Of a stretch of DNA of 64,000 nucleotides, positions 10,059-19,365 are shown one piece after another. The notes under the pieces were generated by a model. It saw only the letters and a program-made list of their open reading frames with translations, did no database searches and was not told the DNA's origin. Position 1 is the first letter of the stretch, and each line of letters begins with the position of its first letter. Made by a program: the position numbers and the translations under genes. The DNA is from Salinivibrio kushneri (GTDB taxonomy: Bacteria > Pseudomonadota > Gammaproteobacteria > Enterobacterales > Vibrionaceae): the NCBI RefSeq assembly GCF_027286325.1, contig NZ_CP114589.1, positions 372,001 through 436,000 on the forward strand. Reading direction: 5' to 3'.

Positions 10059-10142
10059 ATAATGCTCGGCAACGTCATTGCTCGGGATAGACGCTTTTAC
10101 CTTTTTTAGCGGGTAAAACCTCGCCTAATTAAGGGGGAGAAA

Positions 10143-10682
10143 TTAGAGATTGGGTTGGTAGTCGACCTCAATCACTTCACCGTACTCAATGCCTTGTTCG
10201 CGATAACCCACAATCGCTTCTATCACATTAAAGTGGGCGACAACCACAATCGTGCTATACGCTTGGTAGGAGTCGAGAACCGAGGTCACGCGGCGATATA
10301 ACGCGGTGGCAGACTCGTAGCCTGCGTTTGTGACTTCGTTGCCGCTGGCAAAAAGCTCGCGATACTCAACCCAGCGTCGATCGCGCTCAGAAAGAGGGAT
10401 ATAGCTCCCTTTGACATCCGCTTGCCATTCGCGGAGATCATGCTCGACAAACAGTTCTTTTTGCAATTGGCGGTTGAGGATTTCTGCTGTTTGTAAGGCG
10501 CGTGTGTAGGGCGAAGAGAGGATGATGTCTGCGTGTTGTAAGCTCGGGTGATGGGCTAGCGATTGAATGGCGGGAATACACGCACGTTGGAGTGGCGCAT
10601 AGTCTTTTTCCAGTTGGCTCATTTGGCGAGCGTCGGCCAAAGAGTAATCGGTTTTTCCGTGACGGACAAAGACGACTTTCAT
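10143..10682 (-). CDS. histidine phosphatase family protein
   Basis: 179 residues of the phosphoglycerate mutase/SixA superfamily. The phospho-accepting His8 is in VRHGKTD at the very N terminus, the phosphate-binding Arg is in SSPYTRALQTAE, and the second catalytic His is in VVVAHFNVIEA. The substrate may be a phosphohistidine protein or a small phosphate ester. The nearest gene on the same strand is the diguanylate cyclase 190 bases upstream; a 7-bp GC hairpin at 10768-10784 in the gap may separate the transcripts. Confidence 0.85.
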   Translation of the reverse strand: MKVVFVRHGKTDYSLADARQMSQLEKDYAPLQRACIPAIQSLAHHPSLQHADIILSSPYTRALQTAEILNRQLQKELFVEHDLREWQADVKGSYIPLSERDRRWVEYRELFASGNEVTNAGYESATALYRRVTSVLDSYQAYSTIVVVAHFNVIEAIVGYREQGIEYGEVIEVDYQPNL

Positions 10683-10767
10683 AGGGCTTCCTTTTCTGCG
10701 TCGACAGCGTCTGAAGCGCTGCTGCTTGGGTCAGTGACATTTTTATTATCTGGATAATGAGGTAAGA

Positions 10768-10784
10768 CACCCGCTTGGCGGGTG
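10768..10784 (-). terminator. short GC hairpin in the gap, terminator candidate
   Basis: CACCCGC and GCGGGTG form a 7-bp stem with a 3-base loop. It has no U-tract on either strand. Confidence 0.3.
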
Positions 10785-10875
10785 GCTAACATATCGCTTA
10801 CGAGGGTTGTAGCATACCGTCATCGGACTGTCATGACTCACTCATGGCATTGAGAGTAGGGCGTGAGCAAGCTCG

Positions 10876-12711
10876 CTATTTTTCGATGGTTTGATCTAAT
10901 ATTTTGGTGCGATCACGGCCTTCTTCTTTGGCTTGATATAGCCGCTGATCAGCCATTTCGAGTAAGTAAGAGTCGGTGGTTTCGCGAGTTGGTAGGGTAA
11001 TAATGCCACCTATACTGACAGTGATGTTGTCACCATCTGGGTTTTTCTTGTGCTCGATATCAAGCTTGGCAATCTCAGCGCGAATGATCTCTGCCAGCTC
11101 AGTCAGTTTTGATGCGTAGCGGGTAGAGAGCGTGATCGCAAACTCCTCGCCCCCAAAGCGTGCCACTGAACCATGAAAACGTTCCGTTTGTGTGAGCAGA
11201 ACGCGCGCGATTTGGGTGAGAACGTCGTCACCTTTGAGGTGGCCGTATTCATCGTTATACGCTTTAAAATGATCGACATCGATCATCATAACGGCGACAG
11301 GTAATCGGCTGGCGATGCCATGTTGGATATGATTTTTTAGCTCTCGCTTAAACGGCCGTCGATTACTTAATCGGGTTAGGTCATCGGTTTCTGCTTGAAC
11401 TTTTAACTTTTCATTGGCGACAATTAGCTCTTCTTGCAGCTCTTCCATGGCGTAATGGTTTCGCTCGCGGATCATGACTTCACTGATGGCGGTGGCGAAA
11501 CGTTTTAAAAGCAACGTCTTATTGTTATCCCAGATGAAGGGTAAACGGCGATTTGCCACTGTTATCATGCCAAAGCTTTTTCTACCGTCGGTTAGCGGGA
11601 AAGCGGCAAACGATAAAATATGCCGTTGGCGCAACCAAGAGCGCTCGTTAATCGCCTCATCGCCGAGTTGGCCGACATGAGGAACGACTAGTGCGTCGGT
11701 ATCGGCCAGCCACCGTTTTATCATGTGCATATCGCTTAAATCGACGGTTTGGGGTGCAAAGTCAATCTCTTGTGGCCAGTAACAACGACGCTCAGCACGG
11801 AATTCGTCAAAGGCATACCAGCCAATGGCTTCCGCGCCGAGTAATGACGCCATATCGGGAAAAATTTTCTCTACGTCTTCAGTAATATATTGCGAGTCTG
11901 CGCGTAAAAATTGAATTGAAATATCGGCCAGTAGAGAGCTGGCGTTTGATTGCCAATTGAGTGCTTTGGTGCGCTGCTCGACTTGCTCTTTCAATAAGGT
12001 TTGATGTTGGCGAAGTTCGCGCTCTGTCACGCGTTTTTGTAGAAAGTCGTCTCTGATACGCAACTGCATCGCATTGATTGAGCGAGATACTTTGCCTATT
12101 TCATCATTACGTTGAATCAACGAGAGTGGCACACTCGTTTGGTTGGCTTTGTCGGTTTGGTAGTAATCCAGCGTATTCGACAGTTGTTGGAGCGGTCGCG
12201 AGCACAGTCGATGGATAACCCACAAAATCAGCAGAGTAATGATCAATGTTTCCGTAAAATGGACGATAGCGACAGGCACCGCGCCCTCTAGCGCATTGCG
12301 CTTAATCGCACTGCGGTCGAGCACAATGTTTAGGGTGCCAATATTGTTACCTTGAACGCTCAATAATGACTGATGATTGGCGTCACAGTCCCCACTGGTA
12401 TTATTGACTTCAGTGATGTGGGTGCCATCAAAACCTTTTACCTCAACGCGACAAATGGTGGGGATCATCGACAAACCTTTTACACTGCGGCGTACAAGCT
12501 CTAAATCAACGACCCACAATGCATGGCTAATCACGCGAGCCGAGTTATGGCTCCGGCTCTCCACCAGTTGTGTAGTCGTAGCCAGTGTGCGTTGGTAGTT
12601 GATATACATCTGCGTCAATGTACTCCCTACCGCAAAAAGTAAGCTAATCGCGAGCACAACGAAGGCGACGCGCGCTTGAAGACCGCGTAAGTTTAGATCG
12701 CGTTTTATCAC
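10876..12711 (-). CDS. membrane diguanylate cyclase with HAMP and GAF domains
   Basis: 611 residues: a membrane segment at about 13-30, a periplasmic sensor part of roughly 110 residues, a second membrane segment around 145-165, a HAMP linker, a GAF-like domain (about 255-410), a coiled stretch and a GGDEF domain. GGEEF is at 520-524; the inhibitory site is lost (RFHG instead of RxxD). It starts with GTG directly after the TAA of the upstream binding-protein gene (TAAGTG), so translation should be coupled. The pair suggests that a ligand-loaded binding protein docks on the periplasmic domain and controls cyclic-di-GMP synthesis. Confidence 0.88.
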   Translation of the reverse strand: MIKRDLNLRGLQARVAFVVLAISLLFAVGSTLTQMYINYQRTLATTTQLVESRSHNSARVISHALWVVDLELVRRSVKGLSMIPTICRVEVKGFDGTHITEVNNTSGDCDANHQSLLSVQGNNIGTLNIVLDRSAIKRNALEGAVPVAIVHFTETLIITLLILWVIHRLCSRPLQQLSNTLDYYQTDKANQTSVPLSLIQRNDEIGKVSRSINAMQLRIRDDFLQKRVTERELRQHQTLLKEQVEQRTKALNWQSNASSLLADISIQFLRADSQYITEDVEKIFPDMASLLGAEAIGWYAFDEFRAERRCYWPQEIDFAPQTVDLSDMHMIKRWLADTDALVVPHVGQLGDEAINERSWLRQRHILSFAAFPLTDGRKSFGMITVANRRLPFIWDNNKTLLLKRFATAISEVMIRERNHYAMEELQEELIVANEKLKVQAETDDLTRLSNRRPFKRELKNHIQHGIASRLPVAVMMIDVDHFKAYNDEYGHLKGDDVLTQIARVLLTQTERFHGSVARFGGEEFAITLSTRYASKLTELAEIIRAEIAKLDIEHKKNPDGDNITVSIGGIITLPTRETTDSYLLEMADQRLYQAKEEGRDRTKILDQTIEK

Positions 12712-13797
12712 TTAGTTATCCATTTGATTTGTGGTTGAATGACAATGGCTTTCAATCCCTTTCGCCATGTTCAAAAACGAGATTTGATCCCACGCCTGCT
12801 CGCGCAACTGTACGAAAAAAGCGGAACCAGGTTCAATTAAGTGAAACAACTGTCCAGCGCATTGCTGTGGTAAAGGCCAACCTTTACCGTGAGCGTAAAT
12901 ACGGCTCAATGCAAGTCCAGCGGCTTTAAAGTGCCCGCCACCAAGGGCTGAAATGTCTCCTTTTTCTCGCAAAGAGAGCACGCGCTCGGAGGTATTGACC
13001 GTGGCAAAATAGATGTCATCGCCGGGCGTTTTGCCCGCTTGCCGTGCGGCTTCCATCGCGCCAAACGCCATGTGATCGTTTGCCGTCCACACATAGCGCA
13101 CATTCGGATAGCGTTGCAACAAGGTATGCATTTGCTCTTGGCTGATGGACTCATCCCACTGACCATGAACAACTTGATGTAAGATAATCTCTGAGCGCTC
13201 AACGAAAAAGCGCTTCCCCCCCGCTTCGCGTTGTACTGATGCAGGGGTAGTAAGATCACCTGAAATCATGACGGCTTCGCCGGGCGCATTGTCGCCTGAT
13301 TGCACCATGGCTTTGGCAATTGCATAGCCTATCGAGTGGTTGTTGGGAATAATGCTTGGCAATAAGTATTGTTGCCAATGTGAGTCTTGGAAGAGTTTGG
13401 TTTTGGTCTGCTGATCGACATCATTCAAGATAAGTTGTACATAAATGGGATATTTTCTCAGTATGGGGAGTAGTTTTTTGGCCGCCAGCTTTTCATTCAC
13501 AATGATAATGTAATCAGGGTGGGTGGGTTTACTCAAGGTAGCGGCTAGGATTTGACGCACGGCGAAGTGATTGCGGTCGGCGTGGCGAATCGTTAGGTCA
13601 ATATTTAATGCGGAGGCAGCGGCATTGGCATATTCATCCACGTCATGCCAGAAGCTTTCCGTTGCATAACCGGGGTTAATAAATAGTACACGGGGCTGAG
13701 CCTGTTCAGCGTGAGCGTGAATACCGAACATCATGTATATAGAAACAACACACCACAAAATCAGTCTTCTCAACATGTAGGGAAGGGTCCTCTCCAT
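12712..13797 (-). CDS. periplasmic binding protein partner of a diguanylate cyclase
   Basis: 361 residues with a signal peptide (cleavage likely after AHA at residue 30) and the fold of sugar- or autoinducer-binding proteins (type 1 periplasmic binding family, related to LuxP and RbsB): VLFINPGYATESFWHDV opens the first lobe, YIIIVNEKLAAKKL and VMISGDLTTPASVQREAGGKRF follow, and VRYVWTANDHMAFGAMEAA is the typical second-lobe signature. No permease or ATPase gene is present. The next gene, a membrane diguanylate cyclase, starts right after its stop. A sensory rather than transport role is therefore inferred. AGAGGTGG precedes the ATG. Confidence 0.85.
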   Translation of the reverse strand: MERTLPYMLRRLILWCVVSIYMMFGIHAHAEQAQPRVLFINPGYATESFWHDVDEYANAAASALNIDLTIRHADRNHFAVRQILAATLSKPTHPDYIIIVNEKLAAKKLLPILRKYPIYVQLILNDVDQQTKTKLFQDSHWQQYLLPSIIPNNHSIGYAIAKAMVQSGDNAPGEAVMISGDLTTPASVQREAGGKRFFVERSEIILHQVVHGQWDESISQEQMHTLLQRYPNVRYVWTANDHMAFGAMEAARQAGKTPGDDIYFATVNTSERVLSLREKGDISALGGGHFKAAGLALSRIYAHGKGWPLPQQCAGQLFHLIEPGSAFFVQLREQAWDQISFLNMAKGIESHCHSTTNQMDN

Positions 13798-13984
13798 TCG
13801 CCACCTCTTTTAAGGATAGCGCATATGTATACGCTTGATTGCGGTAGGTTTATCATTGTCTGCAATTTGTTCAGGTAACCGCTGTTTGACACGTAAATTT
13901 TATTGGGCAAGAGCATGCTGATACGGCATCATAGTTATGTAGACTAGCGTGCCAGTCAATGGCGAATAAAATGACAACAATGAA

Positions 13985-14371
13985 ATGAAATCTTACTACG
14001 ATAAGAAGAAATTTAAGCGGCATTTTCCGATGGATTTTTATGGCGAGAGTGAAGGCTGGCAGTTTGCAGTGCGCGCCTTGTCTCCCGTGCAAGTTATATC
14101 GGCGAAAAGCTGGGTAGCGCGATTGAGCTGTCGTCGCCGAGACTTTCGGCTCGTTGATTTGGCGATTGACCGCTTCCACTTTTTGAGTGGCGGCGATGAG
14201 CAGATGCGTTTCACGGGCATGGATTTGGGCACGAAAGTGAGTATCCGCCGGCAAGGGCAAATCGTCACTGTCGACGCGCTTAATCACCGCTATGGTGCTT
14301 TGATAACAAGCGGCCAGCTGTCAGTTTCAACCGTGTGCATAGAGCCTGCAAGCAAGATCGCACTCTCTTAA
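13985..14371 (+). CDS. hypothetical protein, 128 residues
   Basis: A soluble 128-residue protein without recognised family. It starts with a basic stretch (KSYYDKKKFKRHFPMDFYGE), has several Arg clusters (CRRRDFR, IRRQGQ), and looks beta-rich. Codon use resembles that of the neighbouring genes. No clear ribosome binding site precedes the ATG. An ORF of similar length on the other strand (13871-14287) has a less protein-like translation and was set aside. It lies between the divergent binding-protein operon and the plus-strand genes at 14.4-17.4 kb. Confidence 0.5.
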   Translation: MKSYYDKKKFKRHFPMDFYGESEGWQFAVRALSPVQVISAKSWVARLSCRRRDFRLVDLAIDRFHFLSGGDEQMRFTGMDLGTKVSIRRQGQIVTVDALNHRYGALITSGQLSVSTVCIEPASKIALS

Positions 14372-14428
14372 TAGGCGTCTCCTCGGCGGTTTGCGTCAGT
14401 GCCATACTGAGAAAAAAGGTGGGAACTC

Positions 14429-14785
14429 ATGACGTTTATTGTGATTATCGTGTTTAGCATTCTAGGCGGTGTGTTGGCGGGTGAGCACTTCCATTCTTAT
14501 CTTCTTGGGCTGGGCGTCGCTAGTACAGCGGTGGGGGCTTGCTATTGGATCACGTTTCGTAGCAGCCATTATCCCCAGTTTGCGTTGTTTTTGTTGTTGC
14601 TCGGGGTGGTCGCTAAGATTGCGGTGACGGCGGCGGGTGTATTGCTCGGGTTAAAACATGCGTTGATCACCTCACCTTTGGTATTTTCGCTTTCGTATTT
14701 GTTTTTCTTGTTTGCCTCGACCTATTGCTATTTTCGCTATCGTGAATATTGGCTTACGCGCTTGCGCCACAAAGATTTACAGTAG
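14429..14785 (+). CDS. small four-helix membrane protein
   Basis: 118 residues forming about four membrane helices (2-20, 25-42, 50-72, 80-102) and a short basic tail (RYREYWLTRLRHK) that should be cytosolic. AGGTGGG lies just upstream of the ATG. The size and helix pattern recall the AtpI/UncI family, but no signature residues allow that name and no ATP synthase genes are near. It may be cotranscribed with the GNAT gene that follows after about 50 bases. Confidence 0.7.
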   Translation: MTFIVIIVFSILGGVLAGEHFHSYLLGLGVASTAVGACYWITFRSSHYPQFALFLLLLGVVAKIAVTAAGVLLGLKHALITSPLVFSLSYLFFLFASTYCYFRYREYWLTRLRHKDLQ

Positions 14786-14834
14786 CAGGCTCGATGGTGT
14801 GTAGCCTTGTATCAAGAGAGGAGTGGTATTGGCA

Positions 14835-15389
14835 ATGTACTCGACGGAGCGACTGACGCTACGCGCATGGCAAGCGTCCGATTTGACCCCCTTTGCCGCA
14901 CTCAATCAAGACTCAGACGTCATGCGCTATTTTCCCAGTGTGCTCTCACGCGCCCAAAGTGATGCGATGGCGGCACATATTCAATCCAAACTGGCGGATA
15001 ACGGGTTTGGATTTTGGGCGGTAGAGTTGACGGAGACTCGGGAATTCATTGGCTTTGTGGGGTTAAACCGGCCCACCTTCGACCTCGGCCATCAGCCGTT
15101 TGTTGAAATTGGTTGGCGTTTAGCGTCGGCACATTGGGGCCGAGGCTATGCCACTGAAGCGGCACAAAAAGCACTTGCCATTGGCTTTGAGGACGTTGAG
15201 CTTCCGGCAATTTATGCGTTTACCACCGAGAGTAACCTGCCCTCACAAGCGGTGATGAAAAAACTCGGGATGACACCGGCTGCTCCCTTTACCTTTTCGC
15301 ATCCTCATTTGGCGGCAGATCATCCGCTCGCCACGCATGTTTTATACGCGATATCGAAACCCACTTGGCAGGCAGACCATGCTGATTAA
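14835..15389 (+). CDS. GNAT family N-acetyltransferase (Acetyltransf_3)
   Basis: 184 residues starting STERLTLRAWQ, the common beginning of RimJ/RimL-like enzymes. The acetyl-CoA site is in GWRLASAHWGRGYATEAA (about 98-115) and the C-terminal SQAVMKKLGM motif is present. The ATG at 14835 is taken because the GTG at 14823 abuts the AGGAG. The last 11 bases overlap the murein endopeptidase gene. It is a paralogue-type enzyme of the one at 4659 with an unknown acceptor. Confidence 0.82.
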   Translation: MYSTERLTLRAWQASDLTPFAALNQDSDVMRYFPSVLSRAQSDAMAAHIQSKLADNGFGFWAVELTETREFIGFVGLNRPTFDLGHQPFVEIGWRLASAHWGRGYATEAAQKALAIGFEDVELPAIYAFTTESNLPSQAVMKKLGMTPAAPFTFSHPHLAADHPLATHVLYAISKPTWQADHAD

Positions 15390-16071
15390 TCGCCAGTACC
15401 TATCGTTCATTCTTTTCGTTTTTTGTCTGATGTTTCCATTGGCGGGCACTGCGCAGCAAAGTACCTGTTATGGCACTACGTCGAATGGTCATTTAGCCAA
15501 TGGGGTACAGTTGCCCAGTGACGGGGCGAATTTCATAGGCTACAGCTTGATTGCGCGTTGGGCGGGGCGAACCTATGTTCACTCCGCAGTGCGTGACATC
15601 ATCGTGGCATCGTATCAGTCTTTGGAGGCGGAGCAGCCAGACAAAGTATATCAATATGCTGAAACGGGCTTTGAGTCAGGTGGTCAGTTCAAACCGCATA
15701 AAACCCATAGAAATGGCTTATCGGTTGATTTTATGGCACCGGTCGTCGATGCCGAGGGGCGATCGGTTCATTTGCCGACACATCTACTCAATAAATTGGG
15801 CTACAACATTGAGTTTGATGGGAATGGTCAATACCAAGACAAACGCATTGATTACACCGCTATGGCTGCACACATTGTGGCCCTACATCAAGAAGCGAGG
15901 CGTCGTGGCTATGATCTTTGGCGTGTTATCTTTGATCCAACACTTCAACCTGCATTGTACGATACCCCGTATGGGCAGTATTTAAAGCAACATATTCAGT
16001 TTTCAACGCGGCGGTCTTGGGTTCGCCATGATGAGCATTATCACGTTGATTTTGCTGTGCCTTGCCAATAA
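15379..16071 (+). CDS. mepA-like: penicillin-insensitive murein endopeptidase-like protein (M74/LAS)
   Basis: A 230-residue secreted zinc peptidase. A signal peptide (cleavage likely after GTA, residue 25) leads into a domain with the LAS metallopeptidase pattern: His107, His110 and Asp117 in HKTHRNGLSVDF and a C-terminal HYH (220 and 222). MepA cuts D-Ala-meso-DAP cross-links in peptidoglycan. Sequence and length are shorter and more divergent than E. coli MepA, so the exact bond is uncertain. The ATG at 15379 overlaps the end of the GNAT gene by 11 bases, indicating an operon. Confidence 0.78.
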   Translation: MLINRQYLSFILFVFCLMFPLAGTAQQSTCYGTTSNGHLANGVQLPSDGANFIGYSLIARWAGRTYVHSAVRDIIVASYQSLEAEQPDKVYQYAETGFESGGQFKPHKTHRNGLSVDFMAPVVDAEGRSVHLPTHLLNKLGYNIEFDGNGQYQDKRIDYTAMAAHIVALHQEARRRGYDLWRVIFDPTLQPALYDTPYGQYLKQHIQFSTRRSWVRHDEHYHVDFAVPCQ

Positions 16072-16106
16072 GGGCAGAATAAAAACAAAAAAGACTGGGA
16101 GAAAGC

Positions 16107-17411
16107 GTGCACAAACTAGCGGATGACTTACACCAAAAACTATTTAATGAAGAAGATGCGCGTGCCTGTAAAGACATTGATGGCAGTGCGTGTCGTGAGG
16201 TTCCGGGCAACTTTTTCCGCATCATCGTTAGCCAAGGACTCACCAAAATTGGCGACGCGGTATCTAACCCGAAAATTGTCTTGCCAGCGCTTCTCACCGC
16301 GGTTGGCGCTCCCTTGGCGTTAATTGGCTTATTGGTGCCAATACGAGAGGCGGGGTCGTTAGTGCCTCAGTTAGGTATCGCCGGTTATGTCCGCCAATTT
16401 GCGGTACGTAAGTGGGCATGGGTAGCCGGCTCTGTCATTCAAGGGGCGTGTATCCTAGCAATGGCGATCTCAGCGTTGCTTTTAACCGGTCAAGTAGCCG
16501 GCTGGAGCATTGTTGGCTTGCTGGTGGTATTTAGTCTGGCGCGAGGCTTGTGCTCGGTCGCCTCGAAAGATGTGTTAGGGAAAACCATCCCTAAGCCGCA
16601 ACGAGGGCGCTTGAACGGGTGGTCGTCAAGCTTGGCGGGGGCGGTGACGATTGCCGCCGGTGTCGGATTGTTTAGCGTCTCGGATCAGCAGCATGTATGG
16701 GTCTATTGCGCACTATTGGCGTTCGGCGCAGTGCTTTGGTGGATTGCCGCGGCGGTTTACAGCCAAGTGGATGAATACGAAGGGGCCACTGAAGGTGGTG
16801 CTAATGCGCTGACGCATGCACTGTCTAAACTGCGCTTATTGGTAGATGATAGACGCCTACGCCACTTTGTGATCACCCGTTCACTGTTACTCTGTTCGGC
16901 CCTATCCGCGCCTTATTATGTACTATTAGCCAGTCAGCATAGCCAAGCGTTGGCGATCACCACCGCAAGCTTTGTCGCGATTAGCGGTATTGCAAGTTTG
17001 TTGTCGGCCCCTTTTTGGGGGCTGTTTGCCGATCGATCCAGCCGCCAAGTGATGATAATGGCTGCCGTGGTGACGGCGTTATTGGGGCTGGTGGTGGTGA
17101 GTATCAGTCACTGGTATCCCGCGTTATTTTCTTCGCCATGGGTACTACCTGCCGTCTACTTTGTCCTGACCATTGCTCACGAGGGTGTGCGCCTTGGGCG
17201 TAAAACCTACATCGTGAATATGGCTGAGGGCAATCAGCGCACCGATTATGTCTCGGTCAGCAATACGTTGATTGGTTTTGTGCTCTTATTCATGGGCGGC
17301 GTCACGGCATGGTTGAGCCAGTGGGGATTAATGGTGGTGATTGCGGTGCTATCGGCGTTGGGCCTGCTGGGTGCATTGATGGCGCGCGCGCTGCCCGAAG
17401 TAGAAAGATAA
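16107..17411 (+). CDS. MFS transporter
   Basis: 434 residues with about twelve hydrophobic segments and a cytosolic N terminus of about 45 residues (rich in Asp and Glu, with two Cys). A basic loop after helix 4-5 (KTIPKPQRGRLNGW) and a long central loop (VDEYEGATEGGAN) match the major facilitator layout. No drug or sugar signature allows a substrate call. It starts at GTG 16107 with GGGAG upstream, 35 bases after the endopeptidase gene, and may be the last gene of that operon; a strong terminator follows. Confidence 0.82.
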   Translation: MHKLADDLHQKLFNEEDARACKDIDGSACREVPGNFFRIIVSQGLTKIGDAVSNPKIVLPALLTAVGAPLALIGLLVPIREAGSLVPQLGIAGYVRQFAVRKWAWVAGSVIQGACILAMAISALLLTGQVAGWSIVGLLVVFSLARGLCSVASKDVLGKTIPKPQRGRLNGWSSSLAGAVTIAAGVGLFSVSDQQHVWVYCALLAFGAVLWWIAAAVYSQVDEYEGATEGGANALTHALSKLRLLVDDRRLRHFVITRSLLLCSALSAPYYVLLASQHSQALAITTASFVAISGIASLLSAPFWGLFADRSSRQVMIMAAVVTALLGLVVVSISHWYPALFSSPWVLPAVYFVLTIAHEGVRLGRKTYIVNMAEGNQRTDYVSVSNTLIGFVLLFMGGVTAWLSQWGLMVVIAVLSALGLLGALMARALPEVER

Positions 17412-17430
17412 GCCGGCGGGCGGAGTAGAA

Positions 17431-17457
17431 AAAGGCGCTGGTGATCAGCGCCTTTTT
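17431..17457. terminator. bidirectional Rho-independent terminator
   Basis: AAAGGCGCTG and CAGCGCCTTT form a 10-bp stem with loop GTGAT. T-runs follow on both strands, so it can end both the MFS gene and the convergent chemoreceptor gene. Confidence 0.85.
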
Positions 17458-17473
17458 GGTTTGGTGTTGCCGG

Positions 17474-19144
17474 TTAGACTTTAAACTGGCTGACCAGACG
17501 TTTGAGCTCTTCGCCTGTCTGGTTCAAGTCAGTCGCCGCTTGTGCCGAGTCATTACTGGCGTTGAGTAGCTGGCTCACAATGTCGCGAATCGATACCAGA
17601 TTACGGTGAATGTCTTCGGTCACTGTGGTTTGCTCCGAGGCAGCCGAGGCGATATAGCTGGTCATGTCATTGATTTGGGTAATGGCGTTACTCACCGAGT
17701 CAATGCCGCTGCCAATTTCATCGGATGCCTCCGAGGTTTGCTGGCAGGTATCGTTACTTTGCTTCATTCCCTCTACAGCCTGATTGACGTACGACTGTAG
17801 CTCATCCAGCATTTCGCGAATCTCGTGAGTGCTCTTTTGCGTACGGCTTGCGAGGGTTCTCACTTCGTCAGCGACCACCGCAAAGCCGCGACCCTGTTCG
17901 CCTGCACGTGCGGCCTCAATGGCAGCGTTTAGCGCCAGCAAGTTGGTTTGTTCAGCAATATCGCCAATCACAGAAAGCACGCCAGTAATTTTATGAGACT
18001 GCTCATTTAGCGAATCCACATGCGTACTCGAGGTATTCATTTGCTCAACCAGCGCTTGCATCGAGGTGATCGAGAACTGGACTTTTTCTTGGGCGTGACG
18101 CGCATCATCAGTAGCAGCACTGGTGGCATCAGCTACTTGGGTGGCGTTCTGTGACACCTCTTGCGCAGCCGAGCTCATCTGGGTAACAGCGGTGACCACT
18201 TGTTCAGTCTCGTTATCGTGAGTCTGTAATTGCGTGGCAACCATCTGGGTTTGCTCGTCAATCGTGCGTGCGGTGTGGCTCACTTTTTCCGTGACATCCA
18301 CCACGCTACGTATGGTGGTTTGTAGCTTATCGATAAAGCGGTTAAACGCATCCCCAAGCAGCGCAATCTCGTCACTGCCTTTAATTTTCAGGCGCTGAGT
18401 CAGGTCGCCATCACCGTCGGCAATGTCATTGAGGTTGTCCAGCATGTCTTTCACTGGCGTTGACATCCGTTGGGCAACAAACGCAACCGCAACAAAGGTA
18501 ACAATCAGAATAATAATCCCGGCAATGATCATTCGTGCAGTTTGTGCCGCTAATGCTTCCTCTGCATTTTCCCGAAAATCGGCAACGCGCGCCTCAATAT
18601 CGTCAATGTACGCCCCCGTTCCCAACATCCACTGTCCGTTGTTGACCATATCGGCATAGCCAATCTTTTCGATCAGTTCATTGGTACCCGGTTTTTGGTA
18701 GAGGTAGGTGAAGGTGCCATCACCGCTTTGCGCCGCTTCGAGCAGACCCACGATAATTTTATTGCCCTTGGGATCGGTAAGGTTGATCAAGGACCGGCCT
18801 TCTAGCTCTGGCTTTAAGGCATGGAATACGTTGTTGCCTTGTTTATCGTAGATGTAAAAGTAGCCCGCCTTACCAAAGGTCACTTCGCGAAGTGCGTCTT
18901 TGACATTTTGCGTGGCATCGCCGCCCGCTTGTTGTGCGTTTTTTACTACAGTCGCGGCAATTTCTGTGGCTTCGCGAAGCTGCATTTTTCGCTCATCAAT
19001 TAATTTGGTTCGAAAAGTGGCAATGTTCTCTTCGACCAGCTCACGCTCGTAGTAGGTAGTGATAAACAACGTAACGAGAATGGATAATACCAAGGGTACG
19101 ATGGCAAGCACTAAGAGCTTTCCGCGCAGCATTAACTTCAACAT
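17474..19144 (-). CDS. methyl-accepting chemotaxis protein, single Cache sensor
   Basis: 556 residues: membrane helix at about 10-28, a periplasmic single-Cache domain ([19 protein letters not shown] is the typical core), a second helix near 200-225, a HAMP domain and the MCP signalling domain with the hairpin tip [20 protein letters not shown]. It senses a small molecule, often an organic acid in this sensor class, and signals to CheA/CheW. No C-terminal pentapeptide for CheR is seen. A second receptor lies at 55735-57963. Confidence 0.92.
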   Translation of the reverse strand: MLKLMLRGKLLVLAIVPLVLSILVTLFITTYYERELVEENIATFRTKLIDERKMQLREATEIAATVVKNAQQAGGDATQNVKDALREVTFGKAGYFYIYDKQGNNVFHALKPELEGRSLINLTDPKGNKIIVGLLEAAQSGDGTFTYLYQKPGTNELIEKIGYADMVNNGQWMLGTGAYIDDIEARVADFRENAEEALAAQTARMIIAGIIILIVTFVAVAFVAQRMSTPVKDMLDNLNDIADGDGDLTQRLKIKGSDEIALLGDAFNRFIDKLQTTIRSVVDVTEKVSHTARTIDEQTQMVATQLQTHDNETEQVVTAVTQMSSAAQEVSQNATQVADATSAATDDARHAQEKVQFSITSMQALVEQMNTSSTHVDSLNEQSHKITGVLSVIGDIAEQTNLLALNAAIEAARAGEQGRGFAVVADEVRTLASRTQKSTHEIREMLDELQSYVNQAVEGMKQSNDTCQQTSEASDEIGSGIDSVSNAITQINDMTSYIASAASEQTTVTEDIHRNLVSIRDIVSQLLNASNDSAQAATDLNQTGEELKRLVSQFKV

Positions 19145-19365
19145 ACCGGATACCTTGTGTTAATGATGGTTTCGATTTCGCTAAAGTATGGAAGACATTT
19201 TTTCCGTTTGCCGCGCAAAAAGCCCTTTTATTTGATGTGGATTGGGAAACATCTTGCAATCTTTTACATCTGTCTAACTCGTTATGCACAAGAGATTGCG
19301 ATAACTATCTGATTCATCACTGGTAAGTAAATATAAGCCATTTTTCACTCACTCCTCTTACCTCT

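Noticed and set aside
13871..14287. Minus-strand ORF opposite the 128-residue hypothetical gene
   Set aside because: Its translation is less protein-like and it has no family or ribosome binding site; the plus-strand frame has the better codon use, though neither is certain.
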